Origin: an uncultured Ignavibacteriales bacterium
Lineage (GTDB): Bacteria > Bacteroidota > Ignavibacteria > Ignavibacteriales > Ignavibacteriaceae
Assembly: GCA_903843135.1 (NCBI GenBank)
Contig: CAIMOS010000230.1
Location: 1 to 36,126, forward strand
DNA length: 36,126 nucleotides
Direction: 5' to 3'
Under the pieces are notes generated by a model that did not search any database, was not told where the DNA came from, and was given only the letters and a program-made list of their open reading frames with translations. Made by a program: the position numbers and the translations under genes. Below are positions 24,344 through 33,206 of this stretch, in pieces; within the stretch, counting starts at the first letter, position 1, and each line of letters starts with the position of its first letter.

Positions 24344-27300
24344 CAATATTGCTCATTTCGTGGAGTAGCTTATTTGCCCAGTCCCCTCACGGAACTTCAT
24401 TTAATATGGAGTGCGTTGAGTGTCATACAACTGCGAGCTGGCAAATAGACAACAGCAAAATGACTTTCAGCCACAGTTCGACAGGATTTGAACTTGCCGG
24501 CCAGCATAAAAGCGTTGTCTGCAGGCAATGCCACTCAACACTCGTATTCAATCAGGCAAAGCAGGAGTGTTCCTCCTGCCATAATGATGTTCACAAATCA
24601 TCAGTATCACCCGACTGCGCCAAGTGCCATACTCCGAAAACCTGGCTCGTCACTGACGTCAATCAGTTGCATCAGGTCAGCAGGTTCCCACTTGTCGGCA
24701 GGCACAAAACCGCGGACTGCGTCCAGTGCCACACCAGGTCAAATGAACTGAATTTTGAAGTAGCGGGCATTTCCTGTTTCGATTGCCATTCCGCGGATTA
24801 CAATTCTGCTCAAAATCCGAATCACATTGCCTCCGCATTCTCAAAAGACTGCGAATCGTGCCATAATATGTCATCTTCCGGATGGAGCTTTGCTTCTTTT
24901 GCGCATACAACTTTTCCGCTCCAGGGCGGGCACGCACGGCAGAATTGCTATGACTGCCACACGCCCAATACTTTTTCCGGCTTAAGCAAAGAATGTTACG
25001 CTTGCCATAATGATGATTTTACGGCAGCAGTAAATCCGAATCATACACAGAATAACTTCAGCACAGTTTGCAGTTCCTGCCACAATATCAATGCTTGGAA
25101 ACCGGCGACATTTAACCACGCCACGACCGGATTCCAGTTAACCGGAAGGCATATCAATACATCCTGCATTTCCTGTCATACTGCCGGATACAGCAACACT
25201 TCAGCCGAATGCAAGAGCTGTCACCTGACGAATTATAATAACGCCGCTGATCCGAACCATATTCAAAATAATTTCAGCCTGGTTTGTGCTTCCTGTCATA
25301 ACACGAATGCCTGGAAACCTGCTACGTTCGATCACTCAACAACGGGATTCCAGCTGACAGGAAAGCATATAACGGCAACGTGTATCTCCTGCCACGCGTC
25401 CGGCTATAATAATACTTCTTCCGAGTGCAGCAGCTGCCACATAAACGATTTTAATACTGCGGCCTCGCCGAATCATATAGCCGCTGCTTTCCCGCAGCAA
25501 TGTCAGCAATGCCATACAACATCAAACTGGGATGTGGCAAACTTCGATCATACCACATATACTCAATTCCCGCTTGCCGGCAAGCATATTAATGTTAACT
25601 GCAGCGAATGTCACCAGTCGGGATATGCCAATACACCGCAAGAGTGTAATGCGTGCCATAACAATGATTTCACCGGGGCCACAAACCCGAATCACGTATC
25701 GGCTAATTTCCCCACCGCTTGTGAAACCTGTCATAATGTTAATGGCTGGACGCCGGCGCAGTTTGATCACGATCAGAGATACTTCCCGATTTATTCCGGT
25801 AAGCACCGGGGCGAATGGACCCTTTGCTCAGACTGTCATACAAATTCTAATAACTATGCAGTGTTCTCTTGTATTACTTGCCACGAGCATAACCGCAGCG
25901 ATATGGATAACGAGCACCGGGGAGTGAGCGGATACGTTTACGCCAGTGCGGAGTGCCTCAGCTGCCATCCGGACGGAGACGGTGACGGCGCATTTAATCA
26001 CTTAACTTCGCAGTTTCCGCTCACCGGCGCGCACATTAACCTGGAATGCAGCTTGTGCCATACACAAGGATACGCAACTCCTCCGCAAACGGATTGCGTT
26101 GCCTGCCACGCAACCGACAGGAATTCAACACATAATCCCGACCACAGTGCGGCTAATTTTTCTAACAACTGTACGGAATGCCATTCTTCAACAGCCTGGA
26201 CTCCGTCCTCTTATTTACATACATCGGCTTATCAGCTCACGGGAGCGCATACATCAGCCGCCTGCAGCGATTGCCACACTTCCGGATATTCAAATATTCC
26301 GCACCAATGCAACGACTGCCACAGCGGTGATGTTGCGCAAGTCCTCGATCCGCCGCATTCAGCGCTCAACTTTTCTTTAACCTGCTCGGAATGCCACACA
26401 ACGACAGCCTGGCTTCCTTCAAGTTATGACCACGACGGCCCCTATTTCCCTGTCTACTCCGGCGAACACAGGAACAAATGGAATGAATGCAGTGACTGCC
26501 ACACGAACCCGGCCAATTATTCATCTAACTCCTGCATAAACTGCCACGAGCATAATGAATCCGAAATGAATACCGCGCACCTTACGGTAAATGGGTATTC
26601 TTTTTTAAATAGCGCTTGTTTCGCCTGTCATCCCGTGGGTTCTGTGGTTAATGCATTCAATCATTCAACTTCTCCGTTCCCTCTTACCGGAGCGCACATA
26701 AATGTGCAGTGCGGCAGTTGTCACACGAATGGCTATCCTAACACGCCGTCAGATTGTAACAGCTGTCATAATCAGGATTACAGCGGTGCGGTTAATCCCA
26801 ATCACTCTTCCGCCGGATTGGCTGTTACCTGCGAGAATTGCCATAATTCTTCTGCCTGGATCCCCTCAACTTTTGATCACGGAACCTCCGGGTTCCGGTT
26901 AACGGGCGGCCATAACCTTCAACAATGTTCTGACTGCCATTCAGGAACTACTTCGGGCACAAGCAATGTCTGTTCATCCTGTCATCAGGATGATTTTAAT
27001 TCAGCCGCGAATCCGAATCATATCACGTTGGGCCTGGCAAATACCTGCAGCGATTGTCATACAAATAATCCCGGCTGGGCCCCGGCAACTTTCCCGGTTC
27101 ATAATAATTATTTTCAGCTTCAGGGCGCGCATCTCTCAATCAGAAATAACTGTTCGCAGTGTCATGACGGGAATTACTCAACCACTCCTAATACCTGTTA
27201 TGCGTGTCATACAGCTGATTTCAACGGTGTTACTTCACCCAATCACGTTTCGCAGCAGTACCCTCACGAATGCGAAGACTGCCATACACAGTCAGCCTGG

Positions 27301-27567
27301 ACGCCCTCTACGTTCAATCACGATACTCAGTACTTCCCTGTTTATTCGGGCGAACACAGGAATGAATGGTCAACCTGTTCGCAGTGTCATACTAATCCGG
27401 CTAACTATGCGGTGTTCTCCTGCATCACTTGCCACGAACATAACCAGACAAGTATGAATTCCGAGCATCAGGGAGTGAGCGGTTATGTTTATCAGAGCGC
27501 GGCCTGCTTCGACTGTCACCCTGACGGGGACAGTAAAAAAATGCTCAAATCGCGGGAAATGGAGTAA
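24322..27567 (+). CDS. Giant multiheme c-type cytochrome with 43 CxxCH motifs
   Basis: A 1081-residue exported protein; residues 1-19 form a signal peptide ending LFAQ. Counting by eye gives 43 CxxCH heme sites, one per 25 residues, from CVECH at 31 to CFDCH at about 1062. Fourteen copies of the F-x-H ... L-x-G-x-H module recur. Three nearly exact 72-73-residue triheme repeats lie at about 250-465. A different module with YSG-[KE]-HR, CxxCHTN and C-I-[TN]-CHEH occurs three times (first heme Cys at 502, 723 and 1019). The protein ends abruptly in SKKMLKSREME after the last heme, with no lipobox or T9SS domain. It lies between the 20-heme gene (22-base overlap) and a barrel gene (three bases later). 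A long heme wire for extracellular electron transfer is the likely role. Confidence 0.93.
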   Translation: MRSLPLIAILLISWSSLFAQSPHGTSFNMECVECHTTASWQIDNSKMTFSHSSTGFELAGQHKSVVCRQCHSTLVFNQAKQECSSCHNDVHKSSVSPDCAKCHTPKTWLVTDVNQLHQVSRFPLVGRHKTADCVQCHTRSNELNFEVAGISCFDCHSADYNSAQNPNHIASAFSKDCESCHNMSSSGWSFASFAHTTFPLQGGHARQNCYDCHTPNTFSGLSKECYACHNDDFTAAVNPNHTQNNFSTVCSSCHNINAWKPATFNHATTGFQLTGRHINTSCISCHTAGYSNTSAECKSCHLTNYNNAADPNHIQNNFSLVCASCHNTNAWKPATFDHSTTGFQLTGKHITATCISCHASGYNNTSSECSSCHINDFNTAASPNHIAAAFPQQCQQCHTTSNWDVANFDHTTYTQFPLAGKHINVNCSECHQSGYANTPQECNACHNNDFTGATNPNHVSANFPTACETCHNVNGWTPAQFDHDQRYFPIYSGKHRGEWTLCSDCHTNSNNYAVFSCITCHEHNRSDMDNEHRGVSGYVYASAECLSCHPDGDGDGAFNHLTSQFPLTGAHINLECSLCHTQGYATPPQTDCVACHATDRNSTHNPDHSAANFSNNCTECHSSTAWTPSSYLHTSAYQLTGAHTSAACSDCHTSGYSNIPHQCNDCHSGDVAQVLDPPHSALNFSLTCSECHTTTAWLPSSYDHDGPYFPVYSGEHRNKWNECSDCHTNPANYSSNSCINCHEHNESEMNTAHLTVNGYSFLNSACFACHPVGSVVNAFNHSTSPFPLTGAHINVQCGSCHTNGYPNTPSDCNSCHNQDYSGAVNPNHSSAGLAVTCENCHNSSAWIPSTFDHGTSGFRLTGGHNLQQCSDCHSGTTSGTSNVCSSCHQDDFNSAANPNHITLGLANTCSDCHTNNPGWAPATFPVHNNYFQLQGAHLSIRNNCSQCHDGNYSTTPNTCYACHTADFNGVTSPNHVSQQYPHECEDCHTQSAWTPSTFNHDTQYFPVYSGEHRNEWSTCSQCHTNPANYAVFSCITCHEHNQTSMNSEHQGVSGYVYQSAACFDCHPDGDSKKMLKSREME
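25069..25719 (+). repeat. Three tandem triheme-coding repeats inside the 43-heme gene
   Basis: Units begin at 25069, 25285 and 25501 and measure 216, 216 and 219 bases. Each encodes three CxxCH sites plus NAWKPATF-like, TGFQLTG and PNHI blocks. The first two are closest. The third drifts in its first half. They show growth of the gene by internal duplication. Confidence 0.8.
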
Positions 27568-27570
27568 GTT

Positions 27571-29190
27571 TTGTTCCGAAATATTTTCCCCTTAAGCATC
27601 GGATTACTCTGCTTTTCCCTTTCTGTTTTGATTGCACAGGAGCGGAGAGAAAAGATTGAAGGAACTATAACTTATATTTCTTCTCAGAATATATATATTG
27701 AATTCTCTTCAACTGCCGGTCTCCGGTCAGGCGATACGGTCTTTGTAAAAGATAACGGATCCGAGATACCTTTTCTTTTAATCAGGTTTATTTCCTCCCG
27801 TTCTGTGGCGGGCGAAAAAATCGGACAACTAAAAGCCGCCAAGGGAACTAAAGTTTATGCATTCAGAAGAGTTGAGACGGCGCCTCTTATCTCCGTAAAG
27901 GAGGACAATTTAAATCTTGCGGCGAATGATTCAATAGCGCCCCAAAAAATCACTGCCTCCGTTCCCGCTGCAGGTATGCGTAAAAAAAGTTATGACGGCA
28001 GATTAAGCGTTCAGTCTTCATCCGATTTTAACAGCGGTGATCTTTCTGCCCGCAATCTTCAGCGCTGGAGATATACTTTTACGATGAACTTGTACGATAT
28101 TCAGGGTTCCGGTATCGATTTCCAGACATACTCCAATTATTCCTATTCTTCCCCTGCTTTTCTGAAGTCAGCTGATCCGCTCCTTAAAAACCTTAGAGTA
28201 TACAGCTTTAATGCCCGCTACGCTTATGACAGCCTTACAAATTTCAGATTAGGGCGTTTCCAAAGCAATGAACTCGCCAGCCTTGGCCCCGTGGACGGAA
28301 TAGTTGCAGAGCGTAATTTCAGGTTCGCAAAAATTGGCGCTATCTTCGGCTCTCATCCTGATTTTTCGGATTACGGTTACAATTTTAATTTTATGCAGTT
28401 CGGCGCTTACGCTGCCAGGCAGGATACGCTTGGTGAAGTAACCACTGACCAGAGCGCGGGCGTTTTCCAGCAGATGAATAAATCGGAGATCGACAGGCGG
28501 TTTTTGTATTATCAGAATTCTGCAAATATCATAAAGACGATTAATTTGTTTTTCTCAACCGAGTTTGATTTCTACAAAAAGGAAGCAGGCGTAGAGACTG
28601 TCAGTCCGCAGTTAACGGGCATTTTCACCTCTGTCAGGTATTCCCCTTTCAGTTCATTCTCAATCGGAGCTTCCTATGACGCGCGAAGGAATATTATATA
28701 TTACGAAACTTATAAAAGTTTTCTCGACAGTGTGATAATCAACGAACTCCGTCAGGGAATAAGACTTAATATTGTGTTGAGGCCGTTCAAAGGATTTACT
28801 CTCGGGCTTAACAATTCCTATCGCCGGCAAAAAGGCGATTCGAAAACGAATAATAATTTTGGCGGTTATCTTTATTACTACAGGCTGCCATATTTGGAAG
28901 TTTCACCTGTCATCAACTACACCCGCCTCTCAAACAGTTTTACGGACGGTTACAGTATCAGCCTTAGCCTCACCCGGAATTTGTTTGATCTGTTCGATGT
29001 TACCGGCGGTTACAGGTTATTGCATTACACATTTTTACGCAGCAATGCTTCACTTGAGCAGCAGACATATACTTTCGATCTCTATTACTCCTTAACCAGG
29101 AATCTCAGCCTTGGTATAAACTTCGAAAGTTCTCACGAGACAACCTTATCCCAGAACCGCCTCTTCGTCGATCTGACCGCAAGATTTTGA
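27571..29190 (+). CDS. Outer-membrane beta-barrel partner of the cytochromes (porin)
   Basis: A 539-residue protein with signal peptide (about 1-23, LIAQ end). Residues ~27-95 form a small beta domain (EGTITYISSQNIYIEF, GLRSGDTVFV, GEKIGQLKAAKGTKVYAF) resembling an SH3-like barrel. Residues ~130-539 have the alternating, Tyr/Phe-rich pattern of many transmembrane beta strands and end in TARF, with the C-terminal Phe of BAM-inserted barrels. The start is TTG at 27571 with GGAG six bases before it, three bases after the giant cytochrome. By position it is the sheath through which the heme wire crosses the outer membrane, as MtrB or the Geobacter PCC porins do. No sequence similarity to MtrB is visible by eye. 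Confidence 0.8.
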   Translation: MFRNIFPLSIGLLCFSLSVLIAQERREKIEGTITYISSQNIYIEFSSTAGLRSGDTVFVKDNGSEIPFLLIRFISSRSVAGEKIGQLKAAKGTKVYAFRRVETAPLISVKEDNLNLAANDSIAPQKITASVPAAGMRKKSYDGRLSVQSSSDFNSGDLSARNLQRWRYTFTMNLYDIQGSGIDFQTYSNYSYSSPAFLKSADPLLKNLRVYSFNARYAYDSLTNFRLGRFQSNELASLGPVDGIVAERNFRFAKIGAIFGSHPDFSDYGYNFNFMQFGAYAARQDTLGEVTTDQSAGVFQQMNKSEIDRRFLYYQNSANIIKTINLFFSTEFDFYKKEAGVETVSPQLTGIFTSVRYSPFSSFSIGASYDARRNIIYYETYKSFLDSVIINELRQGIRLNIVLRPFKGFTLGLNNSYRRQKGDSKTNNNFGGYLYYYRLPYLEVSPVINYTRLSNSFTDGYSISLSLTRNLFDLFDVTGGYRLLHYTFLRSNASLEQQTYTFDLYYSLTRNLSLGINFESSHETTLSQNRLFVDLTARF

Positions 29191-29361
29191 GAGTTTTGAG
29201 TTAAAAATATATAATCAAAATATGGGATTGGGGACTAACTCCAACTCTTAACTTTTCGCATTTAACCTTAAACTTTCTTGGTTCATTTTATCAGGTTAAT
29301 ATTAAAAACAAAGAATAGTATTGAATAAAAAGACTTAAAACCCTATATTAAATGATAAATT

Positions 29362-30423
29362 ATGCCTAAAAGTATAGAATACGTTGGTGTTTTGCACGTG
29401 CATTCGGTGTATTCGGACGGATCCGGTGAAGTTGAACAAATTGCTTCCTTTGCGTCAGAATGTGAACTTGATTTTCTGATCCTGACCGACCACAATACAC
29501 TCAGAGCCAGGGATGAAGGTTACCAGAAATTTTACGGGAACACTTTCCTTATGGTGGGTTGCGAGATCAACGACAAAGACAATAGAAACCACTACCTTGC
29601 ATTCGGCATTGATAAGGTCATTTCAACACGTCTTCCTGCCCGCGAGTATATCAATAAAGTTTCCGAACTCGGCGGGATCGGATTTATTGCCCATCCTGAT
29701 GAAAAACGTGACCAGATGAAGGAACATCCCCCGTATCCGTGGACCGACTGGGAGGCCGACGGTTTTACCGGAATCGAAATCTGGAACCATATGTCCGAAT
29801 GGATGGAAAACCTTACCGAAGAGAATAAATACCAGTCATTTATGCACCCTCTCCGCACCATTCAGGGCCCCCCGGAAGTTACCCTGAAGAGATGGGATGA
29901 ACTTAATATGCACCGTAAGGTTGTCGGGATTGGAGGAGTGGATGCACACGCCCATAAAATCAATTTACTGGGCTTTTTTGAGGTCGAAGTATTCCCCTAC
30001 AAGGTCTTGTTCAAATCAATCAGAACCCATATCTTATTAGACGAAAAAATTGAGGTTTCTGAGAATCCCGAAGAAATCCTAAAAACTGAAAAGAAGATTT
30101 TGGCTGCCCTGAGAGAGGGCAGATGTTTTGTTTCAAACGATTACCACGGTGACGCTAAAGGGTTCAGGTTCTTTGTAAAAGATATCAGTTTTAACACCTG
30201 GATGCAGGGCAGTACTGTAAAACTGCAAAACAATATGCAGTTTGTCGTATACACCCCGGGCGGCCCCTGCACGGTCAGACTGATCCGGAACGGTGAACTG
30301 GCCGGGACCTCAAATTCGGATGAATCTGTTTTTGAACTGACGGAAGAAGGCGTTTACCGTGTTGAAGTTTATAAGTACAGCAAAGCGTGGATCTTTTCAA
30401 ACCACATAAGAGTTATTCAATAG
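29362..30423 (+). CDS. PHP-domain metal-dependent phosphoesterase-like protein
   Basis: A 353-residue protein without signal peptide. The PHP domain fills residues ~5-230: HVHSVYSDGS (His12, His14, Asp19), LTDHNTL (Asp42, His43), GCEIND (Glu), IAHPDE (His) and GIGGVDAHAHK (Asp, His), which together make the usual trinuclear metal site. The last ~100 residues (SFNTWMQGSTVKLQNNMQFVVY ... GVYRVEVYKY) form a beta-sandwich common behind this PHP subtype. The family hydrolyses phosphoesters, including nucleotides and nucleic acid ends. The substrate is unknown. It is 25 bases before the next gene and 171 after the porin gene, so it probably starts a new unit. Confidence 0.88.
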   Translation: MPKSIEYVGVLHVHSVYSDGSGEVEQIASFASECELDFLILTDHNTLRARDEGYQKFYGNTFLMVGCEINDKDNRNHYLAFGIDKVISTRLPAREYINKVSELGGIGFIAHPDEKRDQMKEHPPYPWTDWEADGFTGIEIWNHMSEWMENLTEENKYQSFMHPLRTIQGPPEVTLKRWDELNMHRKVVGIGGVDAHAHKINLLGFFEVEVFPYKVLFKSIRTHILLDEKIEVSENPEEILKTEKKILAALREGRCFVSNDYHGDAKGFRFFVKDISFNTWMQGSTVKLQNNMQFVVYTPGGPCTVRLIRNGELAGTSNSDESVFELTEEGVYRVEVYKYSKAWIFSNHIRVIQ

Positions 30424-30448
30424 TTTTAATAGTTACGAAAGGTTCTTA

Positions 30449-31135
30449 ATGATCAGAGAAAAAAAGAAAATTACAAGGAAAGAAATTAAAGAGGACAGCC
30501 TTGTAACCTTCTATTATAAGGCAGTCAGCCTTTACAATCAGTATCAGCGCCAGATCCTGATCGGTGCGGCGGCTATCGTTGTCATCGTCGGCGGATATTT
30601 CCTGATGGGATACTATAACAATATCGATAATAATGAAGCTAACCTTCAGCTGGCAAAAGTAATGAAAGTTTATGATGCCGGCCGGTACCAGGAAGCTATT
30701 GACGGAATGCCCGGCACCAAAATAACCGGCCTTAAGAAAATCGTTGATGATTTTGGCTCTACACAGAACGGCGAAAACGCAAAGATCTACCTTGCCAACG
30801 CTTATTATAATTTAGGCAAGTTTGATGAGGCCCTTGCTGCTTACGAAGATTACAGCGGTGATACTCCCCTCCTACAGGCGGCAGCTTACGCCGGTATCGC
30901 GGCCTGCTACGAAGCCAAAAATAACCTTGAAGAGGCAGCCGGCTATTATGTTAAAGCTTCAAAAGTATCGGAAGAAACAGTGTTAAATCCTCAGTACTTG
31001 CTCTTCGCGGGTATCGATTATATCAAACTCGGCAAAACTGAAGAAGCAAAAGAAATTTTAAGGTCCATAAAAAGAGACTACAGTAAATCCCCATTTGGCC
31101 GCGACGTGGATAAATATCTTGCGCAGGTTGAATAA
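30449..31135 (+). CDS. YfgM/TPR-like inner-membrane protein
   Basis: A 228-residue protein. A short basic N-terminal tail (1-20) precedes one membrane helix (about 35-58), then a periplasmic body with TPR-like repeats (GENAKIYLANAYYNLGKFDEALAAYEDY, AAYAGIAACYEAKNNLEEAAGYY, LFAGIDYIKLGKTEEAKEILR shape). This is the layout of YfgM-type proteins, which assist secreted proteins at the Sec translocon. A good binding site, AAAGG, precedes the ATG. It is followed by a T9SS-secreted protein gene 34 bases later, which may fit a secretion role; that is inference. Confidence 0.82.
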   Translation: MIREKKKITRKEIKEDSLVTFYYKAVSLYNQYQRQILIGAAAIVVIVGGYFLMGYYNNIDNNEANLQLAKVMKVYDAGRYQEAIDGMPGTKITGLKKIVDDFGSTQNGENAKIYLANAYYNLGKFDEALAAYEDYSGDTPLLQAAAYAGIAACYEAKNNLEEAAGYYVKASKVSEETVLNPQYLLFAGIDYIKLGKTEEAKEILRSIKRDYSKSPFGRDVDKYLAQVE

Positions 31136-31169
31136 TAAACTTAACACAAATAATAATATCGGAGTTATG

Positions 31170-33023
31170 ATGAAAAAATGGCACTTATTGCTTGCACTCC
31201 TTTTCGTATGGAGTACACAGATGTTCAGCCAGCCTCTTGATTTGAAAGCATCTTTCAATCTGGCTACAATGAATTATACCGGTCCTGATTCTACAAAACC
31301 ATATCTCAATGATAAAGGCGCAAGAAGCGTATGGTATGCCGGCGATCTTGACGGTGACGGCAAAAAAGAAGTAGTTGCTACCGATTATACTCAGGGTGGC
31401 CGCGTTCATTTGTTTGAATTCTCATTCACAGGCACGCTTGAACTCGTTTGGTCATCCCCAACCCGTCCGGGATTCTATAACAGCGGAAGCACCCCAAGGT
31501 GGGTAAGAACCGGTGATATGGACGGCGACGGTATGAAGGAAATTATTTTCCCGTTATCGAATGGAACCGCTGATTTCCAGATTCAGATCTGGGAATATAC
31601 CGGAACCAATAATGATTTCGGTACTGAGCCGGCTTTCACTTTAGCCAATGATTATTTTGTTGCTCAGACTGTCGGAAAATTCAGGACCAACCGCGAAGTA
31701 GCAAGCGTTTATGATTTTGACGGCGACGGCAGCACCGAACTTATTATGTCAAACCGCGACCATAGTGTTTATATTCTCGGCGTATTCGGTACTTTCCCCG
31801 GTTTCGCCAGCTGGACACTCGAAGGCGGCGACCCTGCAGTTGTTCCGATCAACAGTAAAACATTCGTTGCCGGATCACACTGGCATTCAGTCCCTGCAGA
31901 TATCAACGGCGATGGTAAAAAAGAAATTATCAACCATCACTGGATGAGCTGGGGAACCTGGGGAATCTTAGCCAGAGGCGCGGATTCTTATTCTTATCCT
32001 GATACTTCAATTGACAATTTCTACTACCAATATACTCTCGGAACTCCGGGTGACGCAGTTGCATATATGGGTGTTCAGCCGGTTGACGTTGACGGCGACG
32101 GCAATGACGAAATCGCAGGTATTCTTTATATCGGCGCCAGCCCGGATGATTATGCCCTTACACTCTTAAACTGGAACACAACCGACACCGGACTTTACGT
32201 ATTTTATTCCACTAAATTCGGAATGTTAGGACACGCTAATACACTCTCCGGACTTCCGGCTTCTTCTTTCTGGGGCATCGGCGCGGCTGACCTCAACGGA
32301 AACGGAAAAACTGAAATTTTACTCGGCGGCGGTAACGGTTTTAACGTTGTTGCGGTTGAGTATAAAGGTACCGGCAGCGTGCTTGACAGCAACAGCTACA
32401 CCCATACAGTCGTTTACGAAGGAAAGAAACCCTATGATTGGGGCTTCTACAATATTTATGATTCTTTAGGCGTTATCGATACGGTCGAAGTTGAGAGTCC
32501 GTTTATCTCAAAAATGAGCGCGCCTTTTGATTCAGACAACGACGGAGCGCTTGAATTTGCAGCTTCATATCAGAGCGTTTATGATTCAGTCACAATTAAG
32601 AACTATTCTTATATTGCAGACAGCAGCAAATTTGTACTTACTGCGACAACAAAGCAGAAAAATATGAACCAGTTGACAGTCCGTGTGTTAGAAGCCACTC
32701 TTACCGGACTTAAGGAAAAACAGATCACTTTTGTTACTCCTGATGATTATAAGCTTGAACAGAATTATCCTAATCCGTTCAATCCTTCAACATCTATCCG
32801 CTTCTCATTACCTCTCGAGAAACAGATATCAATTACCATTTACGATGTTCTCGGAAACAAGGTAAAGACCCTGATTGATAACGAAGTAAGAGCCAAGGGT
32901 TCTTATGAACTCACCTGGGACGGCACGTCATCAAGCGGAGCAAAAGTTGCCAGCGGAACTTACGTCGCAGAAATGAAGTTCGGAAACTTTGCTAAATCAG
33001 TAAAGATGTCCTTACTCAAGTAA
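31170..33023 (+). CDS. Large secreted FG-GAP/VCBS-type protein with T9SS sorting domain
   Basis: A 617-residue exported protein. The signal peptide is residues 1-21. The body holds about seven acidic calcium-binding-like repeats of the FG-GAP/VCBS type (DLDGDGKKEVVA, DMDGDGMKEIIF, DFDGDGSTELIM, DINGDGKKEIIN, DVDGDGNDEIAG, DLNGNGKTEILL, DSDNDGALEFAA), as in beta-propellers. The last ~85 residues are a type A sorting domain with EQNYPNPFNPSTSI, ITIYDVLGNKVKTL and WDGTSSSG. ATG at 31170 is chosen over 31167 because GGAG lies five bases upstream; a longer frame from 31095 has no signal peptide and overlaps the preceding gene. A surface or extracellular binding role is likely. A terminator follows. 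Confidence 0.88.
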   Translation: MKKWHLLLALLFVWSTQMFSQPLDLKASFNLATMNYTGPDSTKPYLNDKGARSVWYAGDLDGDGKKEVVATDYTQGGRVHLFEFSFTGTLELVWSSPTRPGFYNSGSTPRWVRTGDMDGDGMKEIIFPLSNGTADFQIQIWEYTGTNNDFGTEPAFTLANDYFVAQTVGKFRTNREVASVYDFDGDGSTELIMSNRDHSVYILGVFGTFPGFASWTLEGGDPAVVPINSKTFVAGSHWHSVPADINGDGKKEIINHHWMSWGTWGILARGADSYSYPDTSIDNFYYQYTLGTPGDAVAYMGVQPVDVDGDGNDEIAGILYIGASPDDYALTLLNWNTTDTGLYVFYSTKFGMLGHANTLSGLPASSFWGIGAADLNGNGKTEILLGGGNGFNVVAVEYKGTGSVLDSNSYTHTVVYEGKKPYDWGFYNIYDSLGVIDTVEVESPFISKMSAPFDSDNDGALEFAASYQSVYDSVTIKNYSYIADSSKFVLTATTKQKNMNQLTVRVLEATLTGLKEKQITFVTPDDYKLEQNYPNPFNPSTSIRFSLPLEKQISITIYDVLGNKVKTLIDNEVRAKGSYELTWDGTSSSGAKVASGTYVAEMKFGNFAKSVKMSLLK

Positions 33024-33051
33024 TTTCTCTTTAGCTCCTGATGGAGATATT

Positions 33052-33083
33052 AAACCCGGTGCGGAAATGCACCGGGTTTTTTA
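33052..33083 (+). terminator. Rho-independent terminator after the FG-GAP gene
   Basis: AAACCCGGTGC (33052-33062) and GCACCGGGTTT (33069-33079) form a perfect 11-bp stem with loop GGAAAT, followed by a T run. It lies 28 bases after the stop codon. Confidence 0.9.
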
Positions 33084-33206
33084 TTTTAAATAATTTTTAC
33101 GGATACATCCGGCTTACGAAGTGTCTGTATCGTGCAGAATTAATTATTATATTTGTAAGCGCTATTCATAATTGATTGAATTTATCCCCAGTTTTAAGGA
33201 AAATGA

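Noticed and set aside
25532-25927. Long alternative frames inside the 43-heme gene
   Set aside because: They are by-products of the repeated cytochrome sequence and lack any domain or start signal.
31095-31166. Longer start for the FG-GAP protein
   Set aside because: It overlaps the preceding gene and would bury the signal peptide.
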